From Symsagittifera roscoffensis (taxonomy: Eukaryota; Xenacoelomorpha; Acoela; Convolutidae): a stretch of 64,000 bases of DNA. Below the pieces are notes generated by a model. That model worked only from the letters and a program-made list of their open reading frames with translations, made no database searches and was not told the DNA's origin. The stretch covers positions 85,212,890 through 85,276,889 of the forward strand of contig NC_087062.1 of the NCBI RefSeq assembly GCF_963678635.1, in the 5' to 3' direction. Shown in pieces: positions 26,935 to 37,640 of this stretch; the first letter of the stretch is position 1, and the number at the start of each line of letters is the position of its first letter. The translations under genes and the position numbers were made by a program.

Positions 26935-27600
26935 AGTGTCTGAGTACGCGGTTGTCTGAATACTGCTACGTAACTTTCTTTGAAAATCGGAACAAAAAAG
27001 ACTGCTAGTATATCAAGGCACAGCCGTGAATGTTCCAACTCATTTTAAAGGCCAATTCGATTGTTTTTGGCCAAAAGAATTTACAAAATAATGAGAGAAA
27101 AAACTACATTTTTCCCTTTCTTTCTTCAATTTATTACCCCACACGCTTATGTTAACTACAAAATTTTTTTAGCGTCTCATGTCTTAGTAATAAGAACAGA
27201 AGTCTAGCTTTCATTCAGTTAGAGCCAATTTTTGAATTCAGTAACAAATACAGAGTTTAGTTTTTAAAGTATAGCATGCGAATATACGTCTACTGCCTAT
27301 ACAAGACCTGTATGTGGTGGCGGCCCTCATGCCTGAACGACTCAATGCTTGAAATTACTTTCAGCCGATCAGAATTGAGTATTCAAAATCTCAAAGTAAA
27401 TCTTGAAAATCTCAAAGTAAGAAAATAAATCCAGGCCATTAGTGTTAATAGTGACCGATTAGATAATAAGCAGATGAGTTTTCAAGACTGAAAAATTCCT
27501 ACGAACTTGAATTCATAAATCTTGATGTTTACCTGAATATTATTGCGGTTGTAACCGGCAATTTGTAAAATTTTTGATTATTTTCCACTGGTTTAAAAAT

Positions 27601-28479
27601 TTTCTGTTAAAATTGACTTCGATTTTGTGAGAAAAGCATTTAGCCAATAGGAACGGTTAGCGATTTTGAATGGTTGAAACTTTTCAAGCATTCGTCCTTC
27701 AAGCATGAGAACCCTCCCCATGATATAGCTTTCTCTAGATACTAGTCTATCATTGTACGAACCTTACTCGGGTTATAAGAACGCAATATTACGGGCCATT
27801 ATTATCCCAAATTGGCTCACATATTGGATTATTATCCTGAATTGGCCTATGACACAAAGAAATAGAAAACAAAACAAAAAACAGAACACCTGCAAATCAA
27901 AGACTGAAATAATAAAGGCTTTTCAATATGTAAAAACGAAAAATGATCGCAGGTGAATGTTTCTTTTTCTACATTCGAGCTCCGCACAACATTAGTAGTA
28001 TTTAATATTTACTTAGTAGTATGTAATATTCCAGATAGCCTTTTTCAAAGTTGTTCAAGAAAATGAGGGTATTTCGATAATGTTTATTGAGGCATTTAAA
28101 AGCAGTATTATGCGAACAACGTCTAGGAGATAAACTTTTGTGCAGAAAAAAAACAGAATGCGCAGGTTATGCGACCTTTTCGCCCAATTCGAAGATCATA
28201 TTTCGACAAATATTCTAAAATCCCAGATGGAGCTCCGGCTTTTTTAGATCGAATATTCCTGTGATGAGATGTCAACAGGGTGATATTGGGTAAATAAGAC
28301 GACAGTAAGTTCCGAGGACATGACAAAAAGTTGACATATGAAGCATTTAAAAAGAACATATGAAACATTTCTTAGAAATACGATTGAAAAGATGGGGGAG
28401 CATCGTCTGAAAGTCATATCAAAAACGGTTCGGTTGCCGATTTAACACTGTCATTTTCTTTTCCGGAAACCCAACTGAG
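27601..28479. other. Gene-less intergenic DNA
   Basis: AT-rich sequence between the satellite and the dispersed repeat. The ORFs at 27753-27956 and 28123-28368 show no domain or conserved partner in the window. Confidence 0.5.
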
Positions 28480-28930
28480 TTGGGATGGATCTCTAACTCA
28501 TAGAGTAATTTCAGATAGGGCACACAGTCTGCTCGTCACGCTATCTTATTTTCGGCCGGATAGATTCGTGCAACTTCTTAGTCTAATACCGATCTTAATC
28601 TTACTCTTATATCTCTTAGTCTCAATAGATTTAGAGTATACTGGTTTGTTACGAGTTGGTCTCTTGGAAAAGGCAACTAAATTGTAAATTAAATTCAGAA
28701 TGCTCTGTTGCTGAAATTTCAAGTAATTTCAGCACTTACAAAAAAATGGGTTGTTAAGTAGATGGAGTATGATGGGTAGTCTTCAATATTTTATAGGGAT
28801 ACAATATCTAATTTATAACCAATAATATTATATAGTTTGGATCAGGTTCCACCCATCCGGGGTTTACAGAGTTTTTATTTCTTTGACTTATTTCTGTAAT
28901 GGAGGATGGATGATTGATCGTTCGTATTCG
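28480..28930 (-). repeat. Dispersed repeat, copy 3 (extended)
   Basis: Reverse-complement copy of the 16410 repeat over 28590-28930. It continues at 28480-28590 into sequence (CTATCCGGCCGAAAATAAG on the minus strand) that is shared only with 49850-49945 in this window. The small inverted repeat at 28710-28733 has different base pairs from the 16604 copy but is still paired. Confidence 0.75.
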
Positions 28931-29254
28931 CGAGCATCATTTCCATTCCATTCTTGGAGGAGGAAGCTGCAGGAAACTGGAATCGTAGATTTGATTTTGT
29001 CATTCAACGATGACTGAGACCGTCAACAAAATGAATCTGTTTTCAAGGGTTTACATCCGGGGTTTACGGAGTTTTTGTTTCTTTGACTTATTTCTGTAAT
29101 GGAGGATGGATGATTGATCGTTCGTATTCGCGAGCATCATTTCCATTCCATTCTTGGAGGAGGAAGCTGCAGGAAACTGGAATCGTAGATTTGATTTTGT
29201 CATTCAACGATGACTGAGACCGTCAACAAAATGAATCTGTTTTCAAGATGGTTT
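28855..29254. repeat. 200-bp tandem duplication
   Basis: Two almost identical 200-bp copies, marked by CCGGGGTTTAC at about 28857 and 29057 and each ending with AATGAATCTGTTTTCAAG. The first copy overlaps the end of the dispersed repeat. Confidence 0.85.
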
Positions 29255-29559
29255 GTTATGATCGTCTGTTCTTGATCGGTGTGGAGAACTATGTTTTGAT
29301 CTGAATTGGGAATGGCGTGAAGCTCGAGTTTGGAGGGAATGCCCTGTAACTCGGATCTTTACGTATACTTGAACATCAAGGTGGTCATTGGTCTGTTTCA
29401 ATGACGTCCTTTGCTTCGGAGTCAAGTCGTACTTCAAATCCTTTGAGTTGTGGTTGTGAGCGGCATATCGGTTGTGTTAAACCGTTCTGTGGGTTGTGTG
29501 TGATGAGGTCGTCTTAGCTGCTTGATTCTCGTCTTCGTGATCGTAAATTATCTATATTA
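29255..29559. other. Gene-less junction DNA
   Basis: Sequence between the 200-bp duplication and the 3' end of element A. The 64-residue minus ORF at 29243-29437 is unsupported. It may contain the far end of the element or its flank; I cannot place the boundary. Confidence 0.4.
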
Positions 29560-30674
29560 CTGCAAAATAAAATTTACATAAATAAATGTTTAATTGGTTC
29601 TTCTTTTTAGTTACGGTTTTTTATTAGTTTTTATCGCAAAAGCTTTTATTTTTAGTTCAGTTATTTTAAAAGAGTTACTCACACTTGAGTACCTCTTATC
29701 AAAAATAAGGAGTGTGTCACAAAGTGTGGATTGTAGCACGGTGGGTTAGGCCGGCTATTAAGCATGCTCAGGACGTCGTCTTCTTTTGGTGGGTTAGGCC
29801 AGGAGTGAGGGTATGATTTCATGCTTGTTTTTTTATGGGGTCCTCTTTTGTGTTAACCTTTTGTGTCGTGTTTGTTTCTGGTTTTTTCCTTTTGTTGTTT
29901 CAGTTGTGCCCTTTTCTTAAAAATCAAAATGTTTGGTTTGGGTTTGTCTTTCGACTTTTTTGGTGTTTTATGCTTTCTTTTTTAGACATATCAATAGTCT
30001 TCAAAAGAATAAATTATCGGTTCTTTAAGCTGGTTTAATCCAGTTGGGGTACTGTGGGTTTTGTTTTCTTAGTCATGTTGTTAGTTTCTGTTTTAAGGTG
30101 TTTAGTAGGCTGCGTTGGTTAGTTGAGATTTTTATATAATTCCTTTCCAACCAGTTTAAAAGAAAGTTATAAACTTGGTATTATTAGTTTGAGCTTTTAT
30201 AAGTGAAAATTAAAACTTGAAATCATTTTTTTAAACAATTTGTCGAGGGCGGGCTGAGAGAGTGTGCATAAAATTTGCGTGAGATTGATTCTTAAAAAGT
30301 TAGTACTGCTGGCATTTGTATAAATTTACTGCTGAAAATTTTAAATTTACTGCCTTGTGGGGACTGAAAATAATAATAAATTTTCAGTGATTTTAGATTT
30401 ACTACATTGGGGAATTTATGGATGAGTTTACTGCTGTGGAGAAGAAATTTTACTGCGTCATTTATTGCGGTTAGTTAAGAAAAATTTATGAATTATAAAA
30501 GAGTTTGCTATTTGAAAAGTTTATAATGTATAAAAGAGTTTGCAACTTTTATTTCTGTTTTCTGTTTTCTTGTTTGTAAATGATGGTGATCTAAAGACTA
30601 ATGAAGAAACATTTAATAAAAATGGGTAGTCTTATTAGAATTTATTAGTGTTAAATTATTTAATTTATACTTAC
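29560..30674 (-). repeat. 3' terminal region of element A (candidate LTR)
   Basis: Non-coding sequence downstream of ORF4 on the minus strand. Its first part resembles the end of element C (63823-64000), including a CAAACTCTTTTATAC-like segment. No second complete copy lies in the window, so LTR identity and ends are unproven. A donor-like AG|GTAAGTAT at the end of ORF4 and an acceptor-like TTTTATTTTGCAG near 29560 are visible. Confidence 0.4.
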
Positions 30675-31985
30675 CTAATTATCGGAAACGAAACCATGAG
30701 GGAAGATATCGTGTATTGAATCTGATGTGGTTAGTAATTTTGCTAATATGCGAATGATGTTTTTAATTTCAAGTAGTGGCCAAAGCAATTGAAGCATTTT
30801 TATGGTGTTTAGTTCTTCAGTGCCAACGGAAAACTCGTGATTGGTGCGCTGGATGAGGTTAAAAAGCTTGTAATTATATTTAGTATTGTGAAAGAAATCT
30901 AATATTGGGGTTTCTAAAGGTTGAATATATTCATGCGGGACAATGAGGGGGCGGAGTTCTTCTACATTGAAGGTCTTGGCGAGTAGAAAAAATATATACA
31001 ATTGGGGTACTGGGTCGTAATTCCTGAGGATGCCTTGGAAGTTAGTGTTTTTAATTTTTAATGTGAAATTTAAGAAAAATGGTGTACTTTGAATTAATAA
31101 ACTGAAAACGATGATGGGGTTGTCGTGAAGGTGCGTGTAAAATAAAGTGATTTTGAATGAATCTATAATATGTGTAAGTATGCGTTTGTTTTGATCGTAA
31201 TATGATTTCGTGTGAACAGTGCAGATCTCGTTTTTTTTTGTAGTGAGGAAGTGAAAGATTAGTGAAAAAGTTTGAGGAATATCGTAAAATGATTCATAAG
31301 CTTGGATGTCGATTAGTGCTTCGGAAATGATGTGGTCGTATTTTTTCTCTAGTGAGCTTAGTGTAAAGTGGTAGGTTGTTTGGATGAAAAATTTTTTGGG
31401 TTAGTTGTGGGTCAGCGAATTTATCTTCGTCGAGAAAGTGATCTTGATTAGGTCTTATAATGTTGTGATCATAGTATTAATTAAAATAATCATTAGCTCG
31501 GGTTGCAGTGAAGATTTTTAGTAGTTTTTTTTATCCTATGCCTAAATAGTTTAGGTGTTAGCGCTGTGGTTACTCTAAGAAGGTCAAATTTTCTTTTTTT
31601 ATATTTCGTGAGGTGTGTTATTTAGTGGTATACAAAGTGGATTTGAGAAATAATAAAATGATGTACAGTGAAGTGTGGGGATTAGTACATGCTCATCGAC
31701 ATACTTGGGTTGTTCAGTGGAAGGGTTGGAATGACTAATGGTATATTGGGGGAAGAGGGGTAGGGAACTTTGGAGAAAGTCTGGAGTATTAGTGTGGTCA
31801 GGGTGGTTTACATAATCGCGGACTGTTCCGGGTTTGGAGGAAAACGGGTGGTTAGGAAATTTTCTTTTGAATGTTCTATATGCACGGTTAGTAGTGGATG
31901 ATGAATGGGTTGATGTTGAGGATTGAGCTAAAGAAGGGATATAATTTGAAGAGGGTGTTGGAGTTGGTGGATTTGATGATGGAGT
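30675..31985 (-). pseudogene. ORF4 of element A, uncharacterised
   Basis: Reading frame between the env-like ORF and the 3' terminal region. The C-terminal part is open from about 31340 to the stop at 30675, and ends with a segment containing LLWPLLEIKNIIRILAK. The upstream part is open in pieces with frameshifts near 31385 and 31600. Element C carries a homologous frame at 62980-63822 with conserved segments such as VDEHVL.PTLH and RPNQD.FLDED. I recognise no domain and see no membrane segment typical of a glycoprotein. It is unusual because most Ty3/gypsy elements carry nothing after env. An antisense role or simple read-through is less likely, given sense orientation and conserved protein-level matches. 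Confidence 0.55.
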
Positions 31986-32149
31986 GTGAGGATGTTGTAT
32001 TTGTTATTGGAGTGGAAAATGTAAATTGGAAAGTTATTGTTTTAAAAACAATGATGTCAGAATTAGTGTCAGAATCCATGCCGGATGATGTGTTAACATG
32101 GGGTGACTCAGATGACGGGAAAGAAAAAGTGGGATGATGGGAATTGGGT

Positions 32150-34461
32150 TTTGTGATACTTTTTTGGTGCAAATATAAAACCATAAAATTTTTCCTTCAT
32201 AGTCAAGTGTGGTTTGTAATTCTGATTTGGTCAGGGTTTTCATCTTCATATGGAATTGATTCGATAAAATATTTTTGGTGAAATTTAATCATTCCAGTAT
32301 TTTTGCTACTTGAAGGGAAACCATACAATGGTTGCTTTTGTACGTGTTGTAGGATCGCAATATCCTTGGTCATTTCTGCAAGGGAGTCTAATTCCTTGGT
32401 AAAAATTTGTATCGTCTTTTAAGTCACGTGTAAGCTGTACTTTTTTGAGTTGTATTTTTCAGTCAAAAAACATTATCTCTTGGTATCCTTTAATTTTTGT
32501 GTCTCCTTTGCAATTTGAGGGATTTTTTATTCCTATGTGTGGTATCCAATGTTTATCATGAAGATTGTATGTTAATCTTCCGTGTGCTCCATGGGGGGGA
32601 ATTTTGTATCTAGACTTATGTGACTTTGTTGTTTTTCAAGTTCTGCTTCATATGCTACATCTGGGAAAACATGAAAATTTACAAGTTTTCTGTTTGTGCC
32701 TTCGTTTGGTGTTAAATTTAGTCGCTTTAATTCGTTTCTACAGTTTTGAGGGCTGAGGTGTAGTAATTTTTCAATAAAACTTTGGTAGAAAGATTCTTGG
32801 TCCAATCTATTTTTATTTCCGTTTTAAACTTGTGAACAATGTACTTTTTTTCGGAAAGGTTGCTGCAAGTTTGTATCCTGTTAGTGTTGTTGCTCGGGCT
32901 TTTGGGTATAATGTAGCTATTTAATTTGTTGTTTCTATAGCTTCTGGTTCGGACTCACATTGTGTGACTTGATTTATAGTAGATTTGTGTAGTGTTTTTT
33001 GTTCGTTTTCTTCAAAATCGTAGTGTGTTACTAGTAAATCTTGAGGTCTTGTGCAAGGAGAGAGATTTTGATTTGGTTCGAAAACAATTAGAAAAAGCAG
33101 GCGTTGAAATGTGAATATCTTTACAATCCTGAGTGTATGACAATCCTGAGTATGGGTTATAAAAGGTTATGTATCCGATTGTCTTTTTTGTAAATCTGTC
33201 GTATTTATATATTATTTCTGTTGTTATAAATGGGGGAGGTAAAAATTGAGCTGTGATATTAGGAGGGTCTAATGGAAATGGATATTGAACAATGTTATTT
33301 AGTCTTTCTGTAAGTTCGAATTTTAGTGTGAGACTCTTTTGTTGTATTATTTGGACGTTATTTTCTTGTATGTTTTTGTGAATATCGTGTCGATATTGTA
33401 ATCTGTTTAATGCCCAGTCGTGTAATCTATTACTTTCCTGATGTTGACCAAATTTTGGTGGTGGTGCTACGAATGTATTCCAATCTGATCGTAGTGATAT
33501 ATTCTGAGATGATTGTTCTTGATATCGTGAATCAAGGTTAGTAGGAAAATTTAGGGGAAAAGTTGATGGTGATAATTGGCTTAAAGAAGGTGTTGAAAGA
33601 AGGGAAAGTGTTTCGGGTAATGTAGATAGTGTTGTATCGAATGAAGCGTCAACTGGGTTGTTTACTAATTTTGGTTCACCGTGAGGATATTGGTTAGTCA
33701 ACCAATATAGAGGGCGTTCTGTGGTTGTTGGGTTATTAAAAGGATTTTCTCTAATTTGTTTCGACGTAGGGGTTGAACCTAAGTAATTGGATGGAATATT
33801 TGAAATGCTTTGTTGTGAAGCAGTTGGAGCTGTTTCTGGTAATGTGCTACTTGAAAAGTCTAAGGGACGTGATGTTGGTGATTGATGTGTGTTGAATTGA
33901 ACTCTGGGAAATTGAAAATTTCTATTTCGTCTCGGATGTATAATTTGTCTATTTATTTTGAGTGTGTTCTGGTTTTGACTTATGTGTCTTACTCTGTTAA
34001 GATCTTGTTGTAGGTGTGGGTATACGTTATATGATGGTTCCTATTGAGGTTCACTTAAAGGTGCTTGGCGGACAACTGGTTCTAATGGTTCAGATAATCG
34101 TGCGTGTCTTTCTTTAGAAGTCTTTGGATTTTTTTGAAAAGAACTGCGTGTAGATGAATGGGGATTTTGGTTACTTGTGGATGTTGTTAGATTTTTGTGG
34201 GACGTTGTTGATGGGAACTGGTGTGGGGGTTTTTGATAAGCAATTTTGAAAAATTTCTTTGAGTGGAGTTTTTTATGATGAAAATTTATGTTTGTTCCAG
34301 TATTCTTCAATGAAAAGAGAGAAGAGAATAGTAGCTAATGCGAATGCGATGATTGCCTTTTTTTTACATTTACATATTGTCAGAATGAGTGATTGTAAAA
34401 ATGTGAGAAAAATTACAAATAGTAGAAAAACATCTGTTCTACTAAATACATTACAAAACAT
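32150..34461 (-). pseudogene. Envelope-like ORF of element A, truncated
   Basis: Starts with a short N-terminal segment that has a strongly hydrophobic stretch (the region around 34400-34461), followed by a Ser/Thr/Pro-rich region and by segments matching those of elements B and C. It stops matching just after the FYICTKKVS segment near 32170, so the C-terminal half with the second membrane segment is deleted. Several frame breaks occur, near 34040, 33010 and 32570. By position and architecture it is the env-like gene; it cannot make a full product. Confidence 0.6.
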
Positions 34462-34469
34462 TTAAATAG

Positions 34470-35069
34470 TAATGAAAATATCGTACCTGAGGAGGTTACC
34501 AAAGATTGTGGCAAGGGATATATATACTTCAAAGATTGAATAAAAAATTTAAAAAAGATTGAAAAAGAATATGAAAAGGATGAATCGGGTTTCTATGATA
34601 TCAGTTAAAAATTTTATAAACAATTTAAGAAGGTTAGAAAATTTTGCGAAAAAGTTTGAAAATAATTGTTTAAATTTAGTGAATTTTGTTGAGAGAAGCA
34701 TTAAATAAATGATTTGGTTTGTCGAATCTTTTTAATTTTTTGGGGCTAAATTCGAGTGCGGTCGGATTATTTATTGATTTTTTGACAAGTGGGCTGGATT
34801 TCGTCAAGGGTTGTTGAGGGGTTATTTTGAGTTGTCGGGGAAGTCTTCCTAGTTTTGTTTTATTTATGGAATAATCGGGGGGTATCCAAGAAATATTCGT
34901 ACTTCAGGCGAACTGATCATGTGCTTTTTGTTCTTTCGGCAGTTTTAATAATTTTGCTTGAGGATTTTGTGAGTGCTGAATTGGGAAAATACTCTTGATT
35001 TTTGTACTGCTTGATAGGGGAGGGTTGTAACAGAGAGTTTTTTTTAGTTGTCATTTTGTAGCGGTTTGT
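34470..35069 (-). other. Pol-env spacer of element A
   Basis: Non-coding sequence also found in B (42165-42757) and C (about 59700-60280). I see no ORF held in common. Confidence 0.5.
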
Positions 35070-35255
35070 TTATTTTTTACCTGGAGGTCTTGAAGTTATA
35101 GTTATAGATAGGCTTAGAGGTGAATATGTGTCGGCTAATAAAATTGTATTGCTATAAATAAAGTGTTTGTTCGGGATGATTTCTATTGGCTGATTTTGAA
35201 CTACATTTGTTCGACTGTTTTCCAGCATGTTATTTTGAAAATGTGTATTGTTCAA
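35070..35255 (-). pseudogene. Small hydrophobic ORF between pol and env (element A)
   Basis: A short frame ending with TITSRPPGKK, preceded by an in-frame hydrophobic run that has no ATG. Element B has the same frame at 42758-42961 and element C a decayed trace near 59500-59690. Conservation suggests a real product or an exon joined by splicing. The absence of a good start codon leaves this open. Confidence 0.4.
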
Positions 35256-35319
35256 AATAAGTAAAAGAAAATGATGGAAAATGAATATGAAAGTTATTTT
35301 TTGTTAGATTCAACTTTCT

Positions 35320-36750
35320 TCAATATATTAGATTGTGGAATGACGGTTTTATACTTTTTCCGTGGTTGACTTCTAAGTCGTGATGATTCTCTATGTTCAG
35401 AATTTTTTTTGATCTTGTGGTAAAATTTTTTCTGTCATTTTTCTGTTTTTCTCTCTTTTTGAGATGTTCGTGTTTTTTGTTTAGGGGATGTTTGGCGAAC
35501 GATTTCTTTTTGTTGATCTGTTTTTGAACTCGTTTGTTCATCAGTGTGAAGATTCAATTTAGTTTTTGAATTGTTTTGAACAATTTTTAAACCTGTGAAA
35601 GAATATAATTGTGTTAATTCACGGAGTGCATATTCTTATGGGTTATAGGGAATAAGTTATTTCGGTGTTGAATATTTTTCTTTATTTGTGTCAATCAATT
35701 TGTAGGTGACATCAGTGGGTTTCTCGGTTATTTGGTATGGTCTTTTACGGAGTGGTTGTATTTTTTTAGAATTTCTTTTTTGTGTTGTGAAATTGGGAGT
35801 TAAAACAAATGTTCCTATTTTCAAATCTGTTGCTCGTGTAAAACGTAAATTGATTTGGGTATTTATATTTTGTGTTTGTAGCAGTTTTTTTGTTACTTTT
35901 TGATAAATTCCGTTGTGTTTTTTATCTCCATTTAAAATCCATTCGGTGTGGGTACCTAAATTTAATCTTAAAAATTAAGGATGATGAAATTGGTCTTCAT
36001 CATGGGTATGTAGTTGTAGATTATAACAAATTAAATCTTTGTTTGGTTGACAATAACCTTGTGCAAATTTATGGGCGTTTGCTGTAAACATTATTGGTTT
36101 ATGTGATTTTTGATTGAATACCTTTTCAAATGGTGTTATTCCTGTTGTTGTTGTGATTTGGGAGTTATATGATAGTGGAAATAATTTTACATCTGCTGAT
36201 TATTCAGTATATCGGGTATCATTTCCATTAATGATACATCTGAGGTAGTCCTGTAATGAACGGTTCATACCTTCGACTAATCCATTTGTCCAAGGTGCAT
36301 TAGATGTAGGTGGTTTATGTTTAATGTTATATAAGTGGCATAATGTGATGATTTCATTACTAATAAATTCAGTGCCATTGTCTGTGACTAAAATTTCGGG
36401 TAATCCAAATTTAGCTACCCAGTGTTCGTAGAGTGATGTATATGCATAATAAGGATTACAATGGGATAATGGGTTAAGTGCTACATAATATGTAAATGCA
36501 TCAACATTTACCATAATATACGAGTTTCTTTCTGAGGATGGTGAAAATGGTCCTTTCGTGTCAAATGATATGCTGTTATTAAAACAAAGATTTTGTCCTT
36601 TAAAATCGTGTTTGTCTGCGATTGGTTTTTGACTTGGATAGGATTTATTTAATTGGCATATTATACAATCGTTGCATAATACTTTGATCCAAATTGGTGC
36701 ATTGGGGAAATAAAATTTTAGTATTAAGCTTAAAGGTAGACATGGTACTT
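35320..36750 (-). pseudogene. Integrase of element A
   Basis: The core shows VTDNGTEF with the catalytic Asp, and 35 residues later the Glu of GLVEGMNRSL, giving the D,D35E spacing. The upstream zinc-binding region and first Asp lie at 36550-36750 with frame breaks. The C-terminal part includes LKIGTFVL and a GPY/F-like LRKRPYQI. A highly basic tail follows at 35320-35541. Integrase joins element DNA to the host chromosome. This copy is broken by stops and shifts. Confidence 0.75.
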
Positions 36751-37261
36751 TAGAATCAGGTGTTTGATTTTCTAAAATGTCTGTGTTTTTGTTTATGGTG
36801 ATGTTATTAAATTTTCTGAAGTATCTAAAGAGTGTTTTGTTTCCTAAGATTGCGGTATCAGCTTTTGTTGGTTTAGTTTTATTTTTGTGCCATGATTTGA
36901 GTTGTCAAATGACGGGATCAAAATTTTGGTATTTCTGTAATACATTGACTTTTATTTTCTTCTGTTGTTGGTAGAAAAATGTTTTCTACTTTGATTTTTG
37001 GTAGTAGTTTTGTTTCATGTGGGTCATGAAGATTAAAAACTCGATTTATCGTGTATTTTGAATCATTTGGTAACGTTCCTGATATATTTATTGTATCAGT
37101 CAGATTTTCTTTTTCTAATAAAAGAAATGGGTCTTTTTATGTGGTTGTTGTTTAATTCTCTTTTGTTGAGTATTCTTTTTGATCCAATGCGTATATGGTA
37201 TTGGCTTGAATATAGATGTGCATAATAAATCAACTTCATGATGGTTGTTTTGACAATCTAA

Positions 37262-37585
37262 TTAGAGCGGAAAATGTTGTAGATGGTTAATTTGTGATTG
37301 TTCTATGTCAGTTTTTACTGCGCGTTTACATTCTAGTCGTGGTGAAGTTTCATCTTTGGCGAGATAGAATTTTGTATTTTGTAGTATTTCAACTGTTGTT
37401 TTTCTTGTTAATAGTTCAGATGGTGTATTTCTACTAAGGGTATCAGGTAGTGCAAGTTTTTTTCCTGCTGTCCATACTATGTGTAAGTTTGGAAATTTCA
37501 ATAAATTTAGTTGAATACTATAAACTCTATGGTTTGGATTTGATTTTTGAGTAAAAAAAATATGATAGGTTTACAGTCAAAAAAT
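37262..37585 (-). pseudogene. RNase H C-terminal fragment of element A
   Basis: Carries the VWTAGK.LALPDTLSRN block typical of the end of Ty3/gypsy RNase H. The fragment begins at the junction with B at about 37585, where element B's own copy has the TVLFTDRKPIIF segment. The polymerase and the N-terminal part of RNase H are missing. Confidence 0.7.
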
Positions 37586-37640
37586 AAAACTGTTGAAAAA
37601 AAATGATTGTTTTGAGAATGAAAACTTGTGGTATGTGGTT

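Larger units (their letters stand above)
21620..27600 (+). repeat. ~1000-bp tandem satellite array
   Basis: The marker GACTGCT(C/A)GTATATCAAGG recurs at 21999, 22996, 23999, 25000, 26000 and 27000, giving periods of 997-1003 bp. Units from about 24000 onward are nearly identical to each other, while earlier units are more divergent, which points to recent local amplification at the distal end. Each unit contains a long hairpin, ATTTTAGCTTACTTTCAGCC-like sequence and CACTGGAGGTAAAACATC. No coding capacity is supported: the 60-85 residue ORFs in it are not maintained between units. Confidence 0.9.
29560..37585 (-). mobile_element. Ty3/gypsy-type element A (5'-truncated)
   Basis: Decayed element on the minus strand. 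Read 5' to 3' it starts inside RNase H at about 37585, then integrase, a basic tail, a small hydrophobic ORF, an envelope-like ORF missing its C-terminal half, ORF4 and a 3' terminal region. Leader, gag, protease and most of RT are missing. Its 5' edge is fused to the env end of element B. Overall order and motifs follow env-carrying Ty3/gypsy elements. Confidence 0.8.

Noticed and set aside
21620-27600. CRISPR-like array
   Set aside because: The period is about 1000 bp, with long degenerate units and no short repeat-spacer pattern.
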